Source of the DNA: Betaproteobacteria bacterium
GTDB lineage: Bacteria; Pseudomonadota; Gammaproteobacteria; Burkholderiales; Ga0077523
Direction of reading: 5' to 3'
DNA length: 64,000 bases
Assembly: GCA_016125475.1 (NCBI GenBank)
Contig: WGLR01000023.1
Coordinates: 124,001-188,000 of the forward strand
Shown here in pieces: positions 34,096 through 43,492 of the stretch. How positions within the stretch are numbered: the stretch's first letter is position 1; each line of letters opens with the position of its first letter. The notes below the pieces were generated by a model, which saw only the letters and a list, made by a program, of their open reading frames with translations, did no database searches and was not told where the DNA came from. The position numbers were made by a program, and so were the translations under genes.

Positions 34096-34776
34096 TCATC
34101 GGTCGAGCCCGGCATCGACGGGGTCGACGATGTCGGGCGAATCGTTGCGTACCGAATTGACGCGCGTCCCGACCCGCCATGCACGGACGCTCCGGGCCGG
34201 CGGCGGCTCGAGCAGCGGGCGCAGTCTCTCGACCGGCGTGTGCGGATCTAGCCACTCGTCGTACCACTCGGGGCGAAGCATCACCGGCATCCTGTCGTGG
34301 ATCGGTGCCATGGCGTCGTTCGCGCGGGTCGTGAGGATACAACACGACGCGGGCGTGGCTGCATCTCCTTCCTCGAAGAGCCCCGCCATCGCGAAGACGG
34401 GTGCGTTCGCGGGAACGACGTAGTAGGGTTCGCTGCGGCCGCCATCGGGACGATGCCACTCGAAGAAGCCCGAAGCTGGCAAAATGCAGCGGCCCGCGCG
34501 GAATGCGTGCCTGAACATCGGTCGCTCGGGCGCAGTCTCCGCCCGGGCATTGATGGGGGTGGGGTAGGAGGTACGGGTGCCCTTGCGCCGGGCCCATGCC
34601 GGAACGAGTCCCCAGCTCATCAATTCGCCGGTGCGCCCGTCACCGGATTCGCGAACGACGAGCACCAGCGTTCCGGGCGCGATGTTGTACCGCGCGGAGA
34701 TTTCGGGTGTCGAGACGAGCTGGAAGTGATCCGCCAGTTGCCTGGCGTTCTCGTCGAGAGCGTAGCGGCCACACAT
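34096..34776 (-). CDS. yedK: SOS response-associated peptidase (SRAP/YedK)
   Basis: 226-residue HMCES/YedK-type protein that forms a covalent DNA-protein crosslink with abasic sites in single-stranded DNA. The catalytic residues are all present at the expected places: Cys2, Asn76, Glu106 and His160 (MCGRYA, INARAE, FFEW, IHDRMP). The Met1 must be removed to expose Cys2. It heads the minus-strand run towards the LLM gene. No LexA box was seen upstream. Confidence 0.93.
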   Translation of the reverse strand: MCGRYALDENARQLADHFQLVSTPEISARYNIAPGTLVLVVRESGDGRTGELMSWGLVPAWARRKGTRTSYPTPINARAETAPERPMFRHAFRAGRCILPASGFFEWHRPDGGRSEPYYVVPANAPVFAMAGLFEEGDAATPASCCILTTRANDAMAPIHDRMPVMLRPEWYDEWLDPHTPVERLRPLLEPPPARSVRAWRVGTRVNSVRNDSPDIVDPVDAGLDR

Positions 34777-34821
34777 GATCAGGAATTATAGGGATACCCC
34801 CGACCAGGTTGAGAGTCGCCC

Positions 34822-35400
34822 ATGACAAGAATTGCTGCCTTCGTCCTGACGTTCGCGTGCCTCCTCGGTGCGGGCGGACCCGCGTGCGCCTACGAGTACG
34901 TCGGTCTCGGCACCGGGGTCGATCCGGCGGGCCTGCGGGCGCTGTTTCCGACATCCCGGCACGAGTTCTGGCTGCGTGGGTCGTCCAGCGTCGCGAGGCC
35001 GGGCGACGACGGCGGGAAATTCGAGAGGTGGCTGCGCGAGGCGGACGGCATCTACATCATCAGGTTCTCGTCGGACGATTCCCGCGGCGACGTCACCGCG
35101 GCGAGCCTGTCGATGGAGCACGGCAAGGTTCGCCGGTGGATCCTTTCGTTCGAGCGCCTCGGGGTCGGCAAGCGACCGGAACAGATCGAAGCGCGTTATC
35201 CCGGCTGCCGTCGCATCCTCGACACGCTCATCGAGCGGTACGGAAAACCCGACAGGTTCCGCACCCGCACGGAAGATGGGATGCAGCACAGGCCCCGATC
35301 GTGGTCGGGCAAGGACGGCGAACTGACGCTCGACTGCGGCCGATTCCCCGGCAGGCGCGCCATCTTCGCGATCGACATCGAGATCGACTCGAATTCCTGA
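34822..35400 (+). CDS. secreted hypothetical protein
   Basis: Unrecognised 192-residue protein with a signal peptide (1-23, ending ACAYE). The mature part is mixed alpha/beta with conserved-looking elements ADGIYIIRFSSDD and SFERLGVGKRPEQIEARYPGC, and two cysteines that could pair. It is divergent from SRAP by 45 bp and is followed by a hairpin. There is no functional clue in the sequence. Confidence 0.65.
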   Translation: MTRIAAFVLTFACLLGAGGPACAYEYVGLGTGVDPAGLRALFPTSRHEFWLRGSSSVARPGDDGGKFERWLREADGIYIIRFSSDDSRGDVTAASLSMEHGKVRRWILSFERLGVGKRPEQIEARYPGCRRILDTLIERYGKPDRFRTRTEDGMQHRPRSWSGKDGELTLDCGRFPGRRAIFAIDIEIDSNS

Positions 35401-35404
35401 TCTC

Positions 35405-35425
35405 GCTCCGGAGGTCGGCCGGAGC
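35405..35425. terminator. hairpin between convergent genes
   Basis: GCTCCGG and CCGGAGC form a 7-bp stem with a 7-nt loop, just after the secreted-protein stop and before the Sel1-repeat gene end. Lacks a clear T-tract. Confidence 0.4.
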
Positions 35426-35461
35426 CGGGGCCATCACGCAGCACGCGCGCCGGGGCCTGCT

Positions 35462-36925
35462 TCAGTTCTGTCGATACTTGGCCAGCACGTCGTCGAGCCC
35501 CTGCTTCGAGCCGTTCCGGAACTCGTAGATTCCGCTCAGATCCTTCATGAGGGGCGCGCGCAGGCTCTTCAGATCCTCGCGATCGTCGGTGAGTCCGATC
35601 GCGCGCGCGTAGTAGTCGATGACCTTGTCCAGTTCGGCGAACGCGCGACCCACGGCGTCCGTCTTGGCCTGGCCTTCGAGCGACTTGGAATCCGCGGTGA
35701 TGCGCTCGTACTCGGCGAAGTGTGTCTGCCCGAGCAGATACCAGCCGTAGGGGTCCTTCGGTGACAGCTGCGTGACCTTCTCGAAGCGGGTCATCGCCTG
35801 TGCGAGGTCTCCGGCCTTCTGGGCCATCACGCCGAGCCGCATGTAGAGCTGCGGGAGCCACTTGGTCTGGTATTCGCCCCACTCGGTGTCCGACATGCCC
35901 TCCGGACGCGTCCCCGATTCGATGAGCGCGATCGCGCGCTCGCCGTACTTGGTGGCGGGGGCGCTGAATTTCTCGGGGTTCGACTTGGCTTCGCCGGCCG
36001 CCGCGAACGCGAGAATCGTCAGCAGCTGCACGTCGTCGGGATTCTTCTCGAGCCAGGCATCGGCGAGCGCGAACGCGTCGTCGAACCGGCGTGCCTTCAC
36101 GTAGGCGTCGATCGCGCCCGGAATCGATTCCTGACCGGCCCGCGCCGCCTTCTCGAACAGCGCGAGCGCAGCCGCATCGTCCTTGTCGACACCCCGGCCG
36201 TCACGCAGCAGCGTCGCCAGCTGATACTGTGCCTCCGCGTTGTTGGCGTCCGCGGCCTGTCTGTACCACTTCACCGCTTCCGTGTAGTCCGGGAGCGTTC
36301 CGACACCGTTCTCGAAATTCCAGCCGAGGAGGTAGGCGGCCTCGACGTTGCCCTGTTCGGCCGCCTTGCGAAGCCACACATTGGCCTCGGTCTCGTCCTT
36401 CTCGACGCCCGTGCCGTTGTCGAGGGCGAGGCCATAGGCGTACTGCGCTTCCCCGTAGCCCTGGTCCGCCGCCTTCTTGTACCACGTCGCACCCTCGGCC
36501 TCGTTCTTCTCGACGCCATCGCCGCGTGAAAGCATGTAGCCGAGCAGGTACTGCGCCCCGGCCTTGCCCTGATCGGCCGCCTTGCGGAACCAGTAGACCG
36601 CCTTTTCACTGTCCTGCGGCACGCCCGAGCCGGACATGTAGTACGAACCCAGCGCGGACTGCGCATCCGGATTGCCCTTCTCGGCCGCGCGCTCGTACCA
36701 CTTGGCGGACTCCGCCAGATCCTGCGGGACGCCCTGTCCGTTCTGATAGATCCATCCGAGGATGTACTGCGCGGTCGCCTGGCCCTGCTCGGCGAATGGC
36801 CGGAACTCGGTCGCGGCGGTGGCGTAGTCGCCGTTGTTGTAGGCGTTGACGGCTTCTTCCCAGCCGGCCATGGCGGGCGTCGCCACGAGGACGGCCAGCA
36901 GGGCGGTGAGAACACGGATCTTCAT
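35462..36925 (-). CDS. exported Sel1-like/TPR repeat protein
   Basis: 487-residue protein with a signal peptide (1-20, ending AMAG). About eight Sel1-like repeats of 36 residues follow (AQYILGWIYQNGQGVPQDLA, AQSALGSYYMSGSGVPQDSE and so on, about 25-300). A TPR-like helical domain completes it (about 300-487). Sel1 proteins act as scaffolds; this one would act in the periplasm. GAGGAG precedes ATG 36925. The lone DUF3460 gene lies upstream on the same strand. No partner can be named. Confidence 0.87.
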   Translation of the reverse strand: MKIRVLTALLAVLVATPAMAGWEEAVNAYNNGDYATAATEFRPFAEQGQATAQYILGWIYQNGQGVPQDLAESAKWYERAAEKGNPDAQSALGSYYMSGSGVPQDSEKAVYWFRKAADQGKAGAQYLLGYMLSRGDGVEKNEAEGATWYKKAADQGYGEAQYAYGLALDNGTGVEKDETEANVWLRKAAEQGNVEAAYLLGWNFENGVGTLPDYTEAVKWYRQAADANNAEAQYQLATLLRDGRGVDKDDAAALALFEKAARAGQESIPGAIDAYVKARRFDDAFALADAWLEKNPDDVQLLTILAFAAAGEAKSNPEKFSAPATKYGERAIALIESGTRPEGMSDTEWGEYQTKWLPQLYMRLGVMAQKAGDLAQAMTRFEKVTQLSPKDPYGWYLLGQTHFAEYERITADSKSLEGQAKTDAVGRAFAELDKVIDYYARAIGLTDDREDLKSLRAPLMKDLSGIYEFRNGSKQGLDDVLAKYRQN

Positions 36926-37073
36926 GACGGAAAATCTCCTCGGTACGACGTCATCGCGCGGGGGCATCGCGAAATTCCGGAACGAGCCATCCCGGGCTCT
37001 GCGCGCGGTCCGCGCACCGGCACTGCACTCCATCCGCATGGACGCTCCGTCTCCGGGCAAGTTCTCGAGGCAC

Positions 37074-37265
37074 TCAGCTTTCGCTGCTGTAGTACTCGTA
37101 CGGTTTCTTGGGGACGCGCGCGCTGTCGAATTCCTCGCGCTGCGCGGCATCATAGGGCTTGTCCCACCAGGTCGCCCTGGCCTTCTTCTGCTTGTCGATC
37201 ACCTCGGGGTGTTTCTGGAGGAACTCGCGCAGAAACAACGTGGTGTCGGATTCGTACGTTTCCAT
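37074..37265 (-). CDS. DUF3460 family protein
   Basis: 63-residue cytosolic protein with the family layout: acidic YESDTTLFLREFLQKHPEV at the N-terminus, WWDKP in the middle and VPKKPYEYYS at the end. DUF3460 is known essentially from Betaproteobacteria, and it supports the lineage call. Its function is unknown. It is upstream of the Sel1-repeat gene and divergent from the S9 peptidase. Confidence 0.87.
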   Translation of the reverse strand: METYESDTTLFLREFLQKHPEVIDKQKKARATWWDKPYDAAQREEFDSARVPKKPYEYYSSES

Positions 37266-37506
37266 TCGACTATCGCTCTGAAAACAATGAAAAAACCCGC
37301 GCGATTGTAGCGTGCCCGCCGGCGCGAGTCACGCCCGCCGAGCATTCCGGGTGCGCGACCGGCGAATTCATCGGTGGCGGAGGCTCTCTCTGATCCATTG
37401 CGGCACGGCGACATCGCGGCGTTTGCAGTCCCGGCGCTCACGATGCAAGCTTCGGCCCGACCGGCGCCCGGAACGCGTCGATGCCGCCCATAACACGAGT
37501 CGAGAG

Positions 37507-39561
37507 ATGCAGAAGCGCACGCCACGAACCCCGGTCCCGCCCGTCGCACCACGGGAATCCCTGAGCCTCACCCTCCACGGAGACACGCGCCCCGACGAGT
37601 ACGCATGGCTCAGACGGAAGGACGACCCGGAGGTGATCGCCTATCTCGAGGCGGAGAACCGTTACACCGACGCGATGATGCGTCCGAGCGTTCCCCTGCA
37701 GGGAAAGCTCTACCGGGAAATGGTTTCCAGGATCAAGGAAACCGACATGGGCGTGCCTTACCGCGAGGGAGACTGGTACTACTACTCGCGGACCACGAAG
37801 GGCCGTCAGTATCCCACCTACTGCCGCAGATTCCGGTCGCTCCGCGCGCGGGAGCAGATCGTGCTCGACCTCAACCGGCTCGCACGCGGGCATCCGTTCC
37901 TCGGACTCGGCGCGCTCGACGTGAGTCCGGACGGCCGCCGTGTCGCGTTTTCCACCGACTACACGGGGTTTCGCGAATACACCCTGAGAGTCATGGACCT
38001 CGACACCGGCAAGGTTCTGCCCGTCGAGGTTCCGAAGACGCGCTCCATCGCGTGGTCCGCCGACAGTGCCGCGCTCTTCTACGTGACCGAGGACGACGCG
38101 AAGCGGGCGTGCCGGGTCTGGCGTCACCGGCTCGGGCGCGACGACCACGACCTCGTGTACGAGGAAACGGACACCCGTTTCTCCGTCGGGGTCGATCTCG
38201 CCCGGAGCCGCGCGCACGTGTTCATCACGTCCCACAGCGCGACCACCTCGGAGGTCAGGTTCGTGCCGGCTGCGGACCCCGATGCCGAACCGAGGCTCGT
38301 CCAGGCGCGGCGCAAGGGGCACGAGTACTACGTGGACAGCCACGGCGAGCAGTTCTACATCGTGACCAACGACCGCGGGCGGAACTTCCGGCTCGTGACG
38401 GCGTCCGCGGACCGCTGTGGGCAGCGCGCGTGGCGCGAACTGATCCCGCACCGTGACGACACGATGCTCGAAGGCGTGGACCTCTTCGCGCGGCACTACG
38501 TGCTGCACGAGCGCCGCGACGGCTTCCCCCGCATGACCGTCGTGAGGCAGTCCGACGGCGACCGCCACGAGATCGAGTTTCCGGAGCCCGCCTACAGCGC
38601 GTTCGCGGGCGCCAACGCCGAGTTCGACACGGACGTCTTCCGCTTCGCGTACGAGTCGTTCGTGACCCCCGATTCCGTTTACGACTACGACATGAACTCG
38701 CGCAAGCGGGTGCTGCTCAAGCGGTTCGAGGTGCGTGGCGGCTACGACCCGAAGCACTACCGGACCGAACTGCTGCACGCACGCGCGCCCGACGGCACGA
38801 CGATTCCGGTGTCGCTCGTGTATCGCCACGATCGTCGCAGGCGGGCGGCACGCCCGATGCTGCTGTCCGGATACGGTGCCTACGGGTACCCCGAGATGGT
38901 GACCTTCTCGTCGACGCGCCTGTCCCTGCTCGACCGTGGCGTGATCTTCGCGCTCGCACACGTGCGGGGCGGCGGCGAGATGGGGAAGCGCTGGCACGAC
39001 GAAGGCCGCATGATGCAGAAGAAGAACACGTTCCACGACTTCATCGCGTGTGCGGAGCACGTGATCGCCGAGGGGTACACGGCGCCGGACCGTCTCGTGA
39101 TCGAGGGTGGCAGCGCCGGCGGACTCCTCATGGGCGCGGTCGTGAACATGCGGCCGGAGCTGTTCCGTGCGGTCGTGTCCGAAGTCCCGTTCGTGGACGT
39201 GATCAACACCATGCTCGACGACACGCTGCCGCTCACGACCGGTGAATACGAGGAGTGGGGAAATCCGAACGAGCGGCGCGCGTACACGTACATGCGATCC
39301 TACTCACCCTACGACAACCTGCATGCGCACGCGTACCCCGCCATGCTCGTCGAGACGGCGCTGAACGACAGTCAGGTCATGTACTGGGAGCCAGCGAAGT
39401 ACGTCGCGCGCATGAGGACCCTCAAGACCGACGGCAACCCTCTGCTTCTGCGCATCAACATGGACGCGGGACACGGCGGCGCGTCGGGCCGGTACGACTA
39501 CCTGCGCGAGATCGCCTTCCGCTTCGCGTTCATCCTGGGCGTGGTGGGCATCACGGACTGA
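37507..39561 (+). CDS. S9 family peptidase, oligopeptidase B-like
   Basis: 684-residue serine peptidase of the prolyl oligopeptidase fold. The N-terminal seven-blade propeller (about 70-420) filters substrates and the C-terminal alpha/beta-hydrolase carries Ser536 (GGSAGG), Asp621 (LNDSQV) and His656 (GHGG). Sequence order and length fit oligopeptidase B, which cleaves after Arg/Lys in short peptides. No signal peptide, so cytosolic. The ribosome site for ATG 37507 is weak. It is divergent from DUF3460. Confidence 0.92.
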   Translation: MQKRTPRTPVPPVAPRESLSLTLHGDTRPDEYAWLRRKDDPEVIAYLEAENRYTDAMMRPSVPLQGKLYREMVSRIKETDMGVPYREGDWYYYSRTTKGRQYPTYCRRFRSLRAREQIVLDLNRLARGHPFLGLGALDVSPDGRRVAFSTDYTGFREYTLRVMDLDTGKVLPVEVPKTRSIAWSADSAALFYVTEDDAKRACRVWRHRLGRDDHDLVYEETDTRFSVGVDLARSRAHVFITSHSATTSEVRFVPAADPDAEPRLVQARRKGHEYYVDSHGEQFYIVTNDRGRNFRLVTASADRCGQRAWRELIPHRDDTMLEGVDLFARHYVLHERRDGFPRMTVVRQSDGDRHEIEFPEPAYSAFAGANAEFDTDVFRFAYESFVTPDSVYDYDMNSRKRVLLKRFEVRGGYDPKHYRTELLHARAPDGTTIPVSLVYRHDRRRRAARPMLLSGYGAYGYPEMVTFSSTRLSLLDRGVIFALAHVRGGGEMGKRWHDEGRMMQKKNTFHDFIACAEHVIAEGYTAPDRLVIEGGSAGGLLMGAVVNMRPELFRAVVSEVPFVDVINTMLDDTLPLTTGEYEEWGNPNERRAYTYMRSYSPYDNLHAHAYPAMLVETALNDSQVMYWEPAKYVARMRTLKTDGNPLLLRINMDAGHGGASGRYDYLREIAFRFAFILGVVGITD

Positions 39562-39597
39562 GTCCGACGCCGGGGGATGCCGCGAGGACGGGTCGGC

Positions 39598-39622
39598 AAA
39601 AAAAACGGCCCCGAAGGGCCGT
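39598..39622 (-). terminator. intrinsic terminator of the cyclase gene
   Basis: On the minus strand ACGGCCC-TTCG-GGGCCGT is followed by eight T residues, 26 bp after the stop of the cyclase gene. The UUCG-type loop and U-tract make this the clearest intrinsic terminator in the window. Confidence 0.85.
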
Positions 39623-39647
39623 ATCTGCTGCCGGCGGGAGGACCGGA

Positions 39648-40751
39648 TCAGTACAACACGATCGGGTTGCCCGGCGAACCGGTCGCACCGATGATCTTCA
39701 GGGGCGCCCAGACGAACGCGCCTTCCTTGATGCCCGCATCCACGAGGGACTTGGTGTCGACGTTCTCGAGGTTCCAGATGCCGCGGCGGTTCTGCATGTT
39801 GGTGTGGCAGGGCACCGCATAGCCCATGACCTCGTTGCCGGGCTGGGCGTCGTTGGCGGAGGTGTCGCCCATCGTGAGCGCGATGTCGCGGGACGCCATG
39901 TACTCGCACGCGCTGATCCCGAAGCCGGGCTCGCCCTGCGCGAAGATCGCGCGGGCCGCGGCGCGTTCCTCGGCCGTCATCGACTTGTAGCGGTCGTTGC
40001 TCCAGGTGTTGCCCTGGCCGGTGTGCAGCGCCACGCAGTCGCCGGACTGGATCTCGCCGACGCCCGACATGCGGACCATGGCCTTCACGTCGTCGGCCGT
40101 GACGATGCCGATGTCGCCGGGCTGCTTCGGAATCGGCAGCATCTCGGCGGACGCGGGCAGTTTGCCCTGCGACTTGCGGTACGCCACCGCGTCGAGCACG
40201 ACCATGCGGCACACGAACCCGAACTCGGCGGGATACTCCACGCCGGCATCACCCATGCCCATCACGCGACCACCCGCGCCGCGCTCGTAGACGTTCCACG
40301 TGAGGCGTCCGTTGTACATCATCGGTCCCTTGGAGGTGTTGATGCCGATGTGGCCGGGGCCGTCGAACTGGGTCTGGATCTGGCCGATCTCGGTGGTCAC
40401 GAGTTCGTCGTGATAGATCAGCGCGTTCTTGCCGAACGGACCGCCCGTCGGCGTGCCGGGGATCGACATGTGCCAGCCGCGCGGCCCGAACGCGGGCGCT
40501 TCGTGGTGGTAGAACTTGCCGATCGTGAGTGCCTTGAAGTTCTTCACGGTCGCGAGCGCGCGGCGGACGTTCGCCGAATTCTTCGTGTGGTTCGCGCTGC
40601 CGGCCTTGTCATCCTTGCCCCACTTGGACGGCCACCAGTTTTCCGTGAACGGCCGGTCATCCGTCGGGCCCGGCAGTGCCTGCGCGAGTGCCGTCCCGGC
40701 AAAGCCGATCAGCGCACCACCCACGGCCGCTGCGATGATTGAACGTCTCAT
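39648..40751 (-). CDS. exported cyclase (kynurenine formamidase-like) family protein
   Basis: 367-residue cyclase-family protein (PF04199 type) with a signal peptide (about 1-24, MRRSIIAAAVGG...ALAQ). The metal-binding region reads QFDGPGHIGINTS, a variant of the usual HxGTHxDAPxH; the first His may lie upstream in YHDELVTTE. Later motifs PGDIGIVTADD and SGDCVALHTGQGN match the family. It would hydrolyse an amide or lactone outside the cytoplasm. GGAGGAG precedes ATG 40751. A T8 terminator follows it. Confidence 0.83.
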   Translation of the reverse strand: MRRSIIAAAVGGALIGFAGTALAQALPGPTDDRPFTENWWPSKWGKDDKAGSANHTKNSANVRRALATVKNFKALTIGKFYHHEAPAFGPRGWHMSIPGTPTGGPFGKNALIYHDELVTTEIGQIQTQFDGPGHIGINTSKGPMMYNGRLTWNVYERGAGGRVMGMGDAGVEYPAEFGFVCRMVVLDAVAYRKSQGKLPASAEMLPIPKQPGDIGIVTADDVKAMVRMSGVGEIQSGDCVALHTGQGNTWSNDRYKSMTAEERAAARAIFAQGEPGFGISACEYMASRDIALTMGDTSANDAQPGNEVMGYAVPCHTNMQNRRGIWNLENVDTKSLVDAGIKEGAFVWAPLKIIGATGSPGNPIVLY

Positions 40752-41016
40752 TGTGTCTCTCCTCCACTGATTGGTACTTCGGACGATTTCAGTCAGCGGA
40801 TCGACGGAAGGCAATGAATGCCTCCCATGCAATCCTTACGTCAGAATTACATGGAATAACTTCGCATGCAAGAATGCGTCGGGCGTTTGCATCGCAGCGT
40901 TGACAGTCGTGACGACGCCGGCGCAAAGTTCACGGCCGCACGGGCCGGCCGGCGATGATCCGCGGCGTCCCGGCACCGTGTTGTGCAGTGCAAGATCCCA
41001 GCCGCGAGGAGGAGCG

Positions 41017-41892
41017 ATGATCACGGACGCGCAGGTCGCTTTCTACGAGGAGAACGGGTACGTCGTCGTCGAGGACGTCCTCGATGCGGCGACGCTCGCG
41101 CGTGTCAGGAAAGTGGTCTCGGAGATCCTCGATGACGCGAGGGGGGTCACCACGCACAACGACATCTACGACCTCGAACCCTCGCACCGGCCCGACCGCC
41201 CGCGTGTGCGCCGCATCAAGAAGCCGCATCTCGTGCACCCCGTGTTCCGCGAGGTGCTGAATGCGCCGGTGCTGCTCGACGTCCTCGTGCGGCTGCTCGG
41301 GCCCAACGTCCGCCTGCACGGATCGAAGCTCAACACCAAGTCCGCCGGTTTCGGGTCGCCGGTCGAGTGGCATCAGGACTGGGCGTTCTACCCGCACACG
41401 AACGACGACGTGCTCGCGATCGGGCTGATGTTCGACGACGTTTCCATGGAGAACGGGCCGATGCTCGTGCTGCCGGGCACGCATCGCGGGCCGATCTACG
41501 ACCACCATGCGCAGGGCCGCTTCTGTGGCGCGATGGACCCCGCGGCCAGCGGCCTCGACTTCTCCAGGGCCGTGCCCTGCCTCGGCAGGGCCGGGGCGGC
41601 GTCCTTCCACCACGTCCGTCTCGTGCACGGCTCCGCGCAGAACACGTCGTCGCGCGACCGTCAGCTCCTGCTCTACGAGTGCGCCGCTGCCGACGCGTGG
41701 CCGCTCGTGAACTTCACGAACATCGACGAGTTCGACAGCCGCATGATCTGCGGCGAGCCGACGCTCGAGCCACGCCTGGTGCCGGTGCCGGTGCGCATGC
41801 CGTTGCCGCCCGCGCTTAACCAGGGCTCCATCTACGAGAACCAGACGGCCGCGAGCAGCCGGTTCTTCAAGGTCGCGCTGGAGTCCGTGTAG
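41017..41892 (+). CDS. phytanoyl-CoA dioxygenase (PhyH) family protein
   Basis: 291-residue Fe(II)/2-oxoglutarate oxygenase. The iron ligands are His119 and Asp121 (EWHQDWAF) and distal His204 (RLVHGSAQNTSSRDR), with the 2-oxoglutarate Arg nearby. GAGGAGGAG precedes ATG 41017. It is divergent from the cyclase gene (265 bp) and followed after 94 bp by a second PhyH gene of equal length, so a tandem paralogous pair. The substrate is unknown. Confidence 0.87.
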   Translation: MITDAQVAFYEENGYVVVEDVLDAATLARVRKVVSEILDDARGVTTHNDIYDLEPSHRPDRPRVRRIKKPHLVHPVFREVLNAPVLLDVLVRLLGPNVRLHGSKLNTKSAGFGSPVEWHQDWAFYPHTNDDVLAIGLMFDDVSMENGPMLVLPGTHRGPIYDHHAQGRFCGAMDPAASGLDFSRAVPCLGRAGAASFHHVRLVHGSAQNTSSRDRQLLLYECAAADAWPLVNFTNIDEFDSRMICGEPTLEPRLVPVPVRMPLPPALNQGSIYENQTAASSRFFKVALESV

Positions 41893-41986
41893 GACGCCGC
41901 GCGGCGGGAGCCGGACGCCCTGTCCGGCACGGAAACGGCGAAGGCGGTCGACGACCCCTCACGCCACGTCGACGAGAGGCAACGAG

Positions 41987-42862
41987 ATGAATGCGGTTTC
42001 GCCCGCGGCATGGCACGCGCGCAATGCGGTGTCCCACAAGGTCCTGAGCCCCGAGGAGACGGCTCGGTTCGACGAACTCGGGTACCACTTTCCGGTCCGT
42101 GTGTTCACGCCGGACGAGATCGCCGGATATCGCGCGAAACTCGAGGCCGCGGAAGCCGCCGCCGGCGGTCCGCTGAGCGGCCAGATGCGCAACAAGCCGC
42201 ACCTCCTCTTCACCTGGGCAGACGAAATGGTCCGTGATCCGCGCATTCTCGACGCCGTGGAGGACGTGCTGGGTCCCGACCTGCTCGTCTGGAGTGCGAG
42301 CTTCTTCACGAAGGAGGCGGACAATCCCGCCTACGTCTCGTGGCACCAGGATTCCACGTACTGGGGGCTGTCGGAGCCGGACGTCGTCACGGCCTGGATC
42401 GCCTTCTCGGATTCGGTCCCCGAGAACGGCTGCATGCGCGTGATTCCCGGCACGCACGTGATGGACCAGCTGCCGCACACGGACACGTTCGCGGATAACA
42501 ACCTGCTCACGCGCGGGCAGGAGGTCGGGGTCGACGTCGACGAGGGGCAGGCCGTGGACGTCGTGCTGCAGCCCGGCGAGATGTCGCTGCATCACGTGCG
42601 GCTCGTGCACGGGTCGGACGCCAACCGGTCGCACCGCCGCCGGATCGGATTCGCGATCCGGTACGTGCCGACCTATGTCCGGCAGGTTGCCGGCCATCGC
42701 GACTCCGCGCAGCTCGTGCGCGGGGTGGATCGCTACCACCACTTCGATCCGGAACCGCGCCCCGCCGTGGACCTCGGCGACGCCGAGCGGGCGGCTCACC
42801 GGCAGGCGACGGAAGCCGCCATCCAGATCCTCTACCGCGGAACGGAGAACCGGCCGGCCTGA
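41987..42862 (+). CDS. phytanoyl-CoA dioxygenase (PhyH) family protein, second copy
   Basis: 291-residue PhyH with the iron motif His120-Asp122 (SWHQDSTYWG) and distal VRLVHGSDANRSHRR. It is only distantly similar to the preceding PhyH, so this is not a recent duplication. ATG 41987 follows GAGGCAACGAG. The stop is followed 12 bp later by the 21-bp palindromic tandem repeat and the convergent nuclease gene. Confidence 0.86.
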   Translation: MNAVSPAAWHARNAVSHKVLSPEETARFDELGYHFPVRVFTPDEIAGYRAKLEAAEAAAGGPLSGQMRNKPHLLFTWADEMVRDPRILDAVEDVLGPDLLVWSASFFTKEADNPAYVSWHQDSTYWGLSEPDVVTAWIAFSDSVPENGCMRVIPGTHVMDQLPHTDTFADNNLLTRGQEVGVDVDEGQAVDVVLQPGEMSLHHVRLVHGSDANRSHRRRIGFAIRYVPTYVRQVAGHRDSAQLVRGVDRYHHFDPEPRPAVDLGDAERAAHRQATEAAIQILYRGTENRPA

Positions 42863-42873
42863 TCCTGCGCTGC

Positions 42874-42978
42874 CGTGACGCAAGCGTCAGGGTGCACGAC
42901 GCAAGCGTCGACGTGCACGACGCGAGCGTCGGGGTGTGCCACGCAAGCGTCAGAGTACGCCACGCGAGCGTCAGGGCG
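42874..42978. repeat. 21-bp palindromic tandem repeat, five copies
   Basis: Five copies spaced exactly 21 bp carry the core (G/C)ACGC(A/G)AGCGTC at 42877, 42898, 42919, 42940 and 42961. Each core is itself a near-perfect palindrome (GACGC-N2-GCGTC), so each copy could bind a dimeric protein or form a small hairpin. The stop codon of the nuclease gene (42971-42973) falls in the last copy. It lies between two convergent genes. Confidence 0.75.
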
Positions 42979-43492
42979 TGCGGCGATGGTCCCGCCCGTG
43001 ACGCCAGCGCGCGGGACGCACCGGGTGGCGATCCCGCCAGAGGCCGCGGCGTGCGCGCCGCGCCTCGCGCTCCATCGATTCGTAGCGCGCGTGGTCCCTG
43101 CCGCGGTCGTACGCCCACGCGAGGCCGAGACGCAGCTGCTCGGTGCCCGCGTCGAGTCCGTCCGGCTGTCTGCGCACCTCGGCGAGGACGCGGTGGTACC
43201 GGTCCCGGCCGCGCACGAGCAGTCGCACGTCACGCCCGCGCAGGAGCCGCTGGAGACTGCGCTTCGCGGCGCGGCCGTAGGGCTGGTCGCGTTCCGGCGC
43301 GTCGATGTGCAGGAGCCTCACGACGACCCGCCGGTGCGCGCGCGTCACGGTGATCGTGTCGCCGTCCGTCACGTACACCACGTGCGCCGTCCACGACTGC
43401 GGCGGGTCGGCAGGTGCGCCGCGGAGCGCGCCCGCGCCCGCGAGCAGGAGCGCGGCCGCGATCACCTGCCACGCGCGGCGTCGCCGGATCAA
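42971..43492 (-). CDS. thermonuclease (SNase-like) family protein
   Basis: 173-residue staphylococcal nuclease-like protein. A hydrophobic N-terminal segment suggests export. The SNase core shows [23 protein letters not shown] and YHRVLAEV, which carry Ca-binding Asp and catalytic Arg/Glu positions of the fold. The start is TTG 43492, overlapping the pncB stop (TTGA); GTG 43465 is also possible. The gene ends within the 21-bp palindromic repeat. Confidence 0.83.
   Translation of the reverse strand: MIRRRRAWQVIAAALLLAGAGALRGAPADPPQSWTAHVVYVTDGDTITVTRAHRRVVVRLLHIDAPERDQPYGRAAKRSLQRLLRGRDVRLLVRGRDRYHRVLAEVRRQPDGLDAGTEQLRLGLAWAYDRGRDHARYESMEREARRARRGLWRDRHPVRPARWRHGRDHRRTP

Noticed and set aside
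42874-42978. The 21-bp repeat as a CRISPR array
   Set aside because: Units are contiguous with no variable spacers and no cas genes are present.
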